A DNA stretch of 5,829 bases from the NCBI GenBank assembly GCA_945787585.1, contig CALZIG010000184.1, positions 1 through 5,829 of the forward strand. The letters are read 5' to 3'. The translations under genes and the position numbers were made by a program. Source of the DNA: an uncultured Gammaproteobacteria bacterium (GTDB lineage: Bacteria > Pseudomonadota > Gammaproteobacteria > SZUA-140). Numbering within the stretch: the stretch's first letter is position 1; each line of letters opens with the position of its first letter. The notes under the pieces are model-generated. The model ran no database searches and had not been told where the DNA came from. It saw only the letters and a program-made list of their open reading frames with translations. This document shows positions 4,384 through 5,829 of the stretch, piece after piece.

Positions 4384-5829
4384 AAAGAAGTGGGGCATAA
4401 AAGATTCAGCCAATCTCTATCAGTTACCTGGCTGGAGCGGCGGATTTTTTAATATCAATGCGGCTGGCAATCTTGAGGCGAAGGCCTGTGGTAACCGCGT
4501 CGATTTAAAGGAGCTCTGTTCCGAGCTTGCGGCTCAGGGTTTGCACCCACCGCTGCTGTTACGTTTTTCCGACCTGCTTAATCAACGGATGAAGCAGATA
4601 TACAAGCGTTTCACTATCGCGCGTGAAGAGGCGGAATATCAGGGGAAATACTACGGTGTTTATCCGATCAAGGTGAATCAGCAACGTCAGGTAGTTGAAG
4701 AGATCGTTGAATATGGCGCAGCCTTCAACTGGGGATTAGAGGCCGGGTCCAAACCGGAGCTGCATGCAACCCTGGCGATGCTGGAAGACGTTGAAGGGCT
4801 CATTATCTGTAATGGCTACAAAGATCAGGAGTTCATTGAACTGGCGTTGATGGGATTGAAGATGGGTAAGCGCGTCTTCATCGTCATTGAAAAGCCAAAT
4901 GAACTTGATCTCGTGTTGACTACTGCGCAAAGATTGCAGGTGAAACCGCTAATTGGCCTGCGATGTCGACTGGCCGCGACCAGTAAAGGTAAGTGGGATG
5001 ATTCCGGTGGCGATATGTCAAAATTTGGCCTCTCCGCATCTGAGTTGTTAGCCGCGATCAACAAACTCAAAGGTGCAGGTCAGCTCGATTGTCTGAGTCT
5101 GTTGCATTTTCATATCGGTAGTCAGGTACCGAAGATTAGCAGTATCCGTGATGCCATGCAGGAAGCCGCACGTTACTTTGTCGAAGCGCGCCAGCTGGGC
5201 GCTCCGATTGAATATATGGATGTTGGCGGCGGACTGGGCGTTAACTATGACGGCAACATTACGTCAGTCAACTATAGTATGCAGGAGTACGCTAACGAAA
5301 TAGTGTGGACGATGAAGGAGGTCTGTAAAGAAGAGCACCTTGATCATCCGAACATCATTTCTGAGTCGGGTCGCGCACTGGTCGCACACCACGCCGTGTT
5401 AATTGTGGACGTCCTTGGGATTACGAAGCGGACCAGCGAGCAACGGCCGCAGCCGCCGGGGAAAGACAGCCCATCACAATTGCGCCAGATGTGGGAGATT
5501 CTTGAAGAGTTGAGCGAGACTTCTCCCCGTGAAGCGATGCATAGTGCCATTTCATTGCGTGAAGATGTGAATAAGCTGTTTAGCCTCGGACACGCCTCGT
5601 TGGCGGATCGTGCCTTGATGGATGATATCTACTGGCATCTGATTAAAGATTTGATTCACCACTTTAATGATGATGAGCTAGAACAGCTGATGCCTGAATT
5701 GAAGACGCAGGCGGCAGATCGCTACTTCTGTAATTTCTCAGTCTTTCAATCGCTGCCAGATGCCTGGGCGATTAAGCAGATTTTCCCGGTAATGCCGCTC
5801 CATCGTCTCGATGAAGAACCGACTCGGGA
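4376..5829 (+). CDS. speA: Biosynthetic arginine decarboxylase, 3' end cut by window edge
   Basis: A PLP-dependent fold-III decarboxylase that converts arginine to agmatine and CO2, the first step of the agmatine route to putrescine. The first 484 residues are in the window, and about 150 more are expected from the usual 630-660. Visible landmarks are YPIKVNQQ with Lys99 as the PLP Schiff-base lysine, HFHIGSQ at 244-250, the glycine-rich phosphate loop VGGGLGVNYDG at 283-293, and SESGRA at 329-334. The part after about 355, with NFSVFQSLPDAW at 453-464, is the inserted and C-terminal helical region typical of SpeA rather than of ornithine or diaminopimelate decarboxylases. The catalytic cysteine motif lies beyond the edge. 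The N-terminus lacks the longer leader of E. coli SpeA, so a cytoplasmic enzyme is expected. It follows agmatinase with an overlap, giving product-to-substrate pairing in one operon. The reading frame is intact throughout. Confidence 0.96.
   Translation, partial: MSKKKWGIKDSANLYQLPGWSGGFFNINAAGNLEAKACGNRVDLKELCSELAAQGLHPPLLLRFSDLLNQRMKQIYKRFTIAREEAEYQGKYYGVYPIKVNQQRQVVEEIVEYGAAFNWGLEAGSKPELHATLAMLEDVEGLIICNGYKDQEFIELALMGLKMGKRVFIVIEKPNELDLVLTTAQRLQVKPLIGLRCRLAATSKGKWDDSGGDMSKFGLSASELLAAINKLKGAGQLDCLSLLHFHIGSQVPKISSIRDAMQEAARYFVEARQLGAPIEYMDVGGGLGVNYDGNITSVNYSMQEYANEIVWTMKEVCKEEHLDHPNIISESGRALVAHHAVLIVDVLGITKRTSEQRPQPPGKDSPSQLRQMWEILEELSETSPREAMHSAISLREDVNKLFSLGHASLADRALMDDIYWHLIKDLIHHFNDDELEQLMPELKTQAADRYFCNFSVFQSLPDAWAIKQIFPVMPLHRLDEEPTR

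Noticed and set aside
5344..5550. Minus-strand open frame inside speA
   Set aside because: It is antisense to the continuous SpeA reading frame with no domain or start signal.

Overview
The window looks like chromosomal DNA from a gammaproteobacterium. The reasons are a biosynthetic SpeA-type arginine decarboxylase read with an agmatinase, a tRNA-Arg(CCU) with encoded CCA, a POT-family peptide transporter, and periplasmic cytochrome/copper proteins. The genus cannot be fixed from the sequence. The left part (about 1-1890) is visibly more AT-rich in its codon use than the transporter and polyamine genes on the right.

Layout. Positions 1-1179 (+) hold the end of a MauG/CcpA-type di-heme cytochrome c peroxidase, a small exported cupredoxin with amicyanin-type ligand spacing, and an exported di-heme cytochrome c made of two duplicated CXXCH domains. 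The three are packed tightly enough to be one transcript and read as a periplasmic electron-transfer module. Next comes a spacer with candidate promoter elements and a tRNA-Arg(CCU) gene (1335-1411, +). A minus-strand gene for a stand-alone histidine phosphotransfer (HPt) protein (1412-1765) ends exactly at the CCA end of the tRNA. Further right on the minus strand is a 12-helix peptide/proton symporter (1893-3254) that resembles animal PEPT1 and lacks the usual bacterial HA-HB helix insertion.

A divergent intergenic region (3255-3438) carries two adjacent perfect palindromes. To its right lies a plus-strand polyamine operon: agmatinase (3439-4383), whose end overlaps the start of speA (4376 to beyond the window edge). 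Together these convert arginine to agmatine to putrescine plus urea. The divergent transporter may supply peptide-derived amino acids, but no shared regulation is proven.

No insertion sequence, CRISPR array, phage gene or rRNA was seen, and no gene-free stretch exceeds 300 bases. I do not see a clearly new biological system. The points most worth a second look are the PEPT1-like transporter, the paired palindromes, the copper/heme cassette and the zero-gap tRNA/HPt arrangement.
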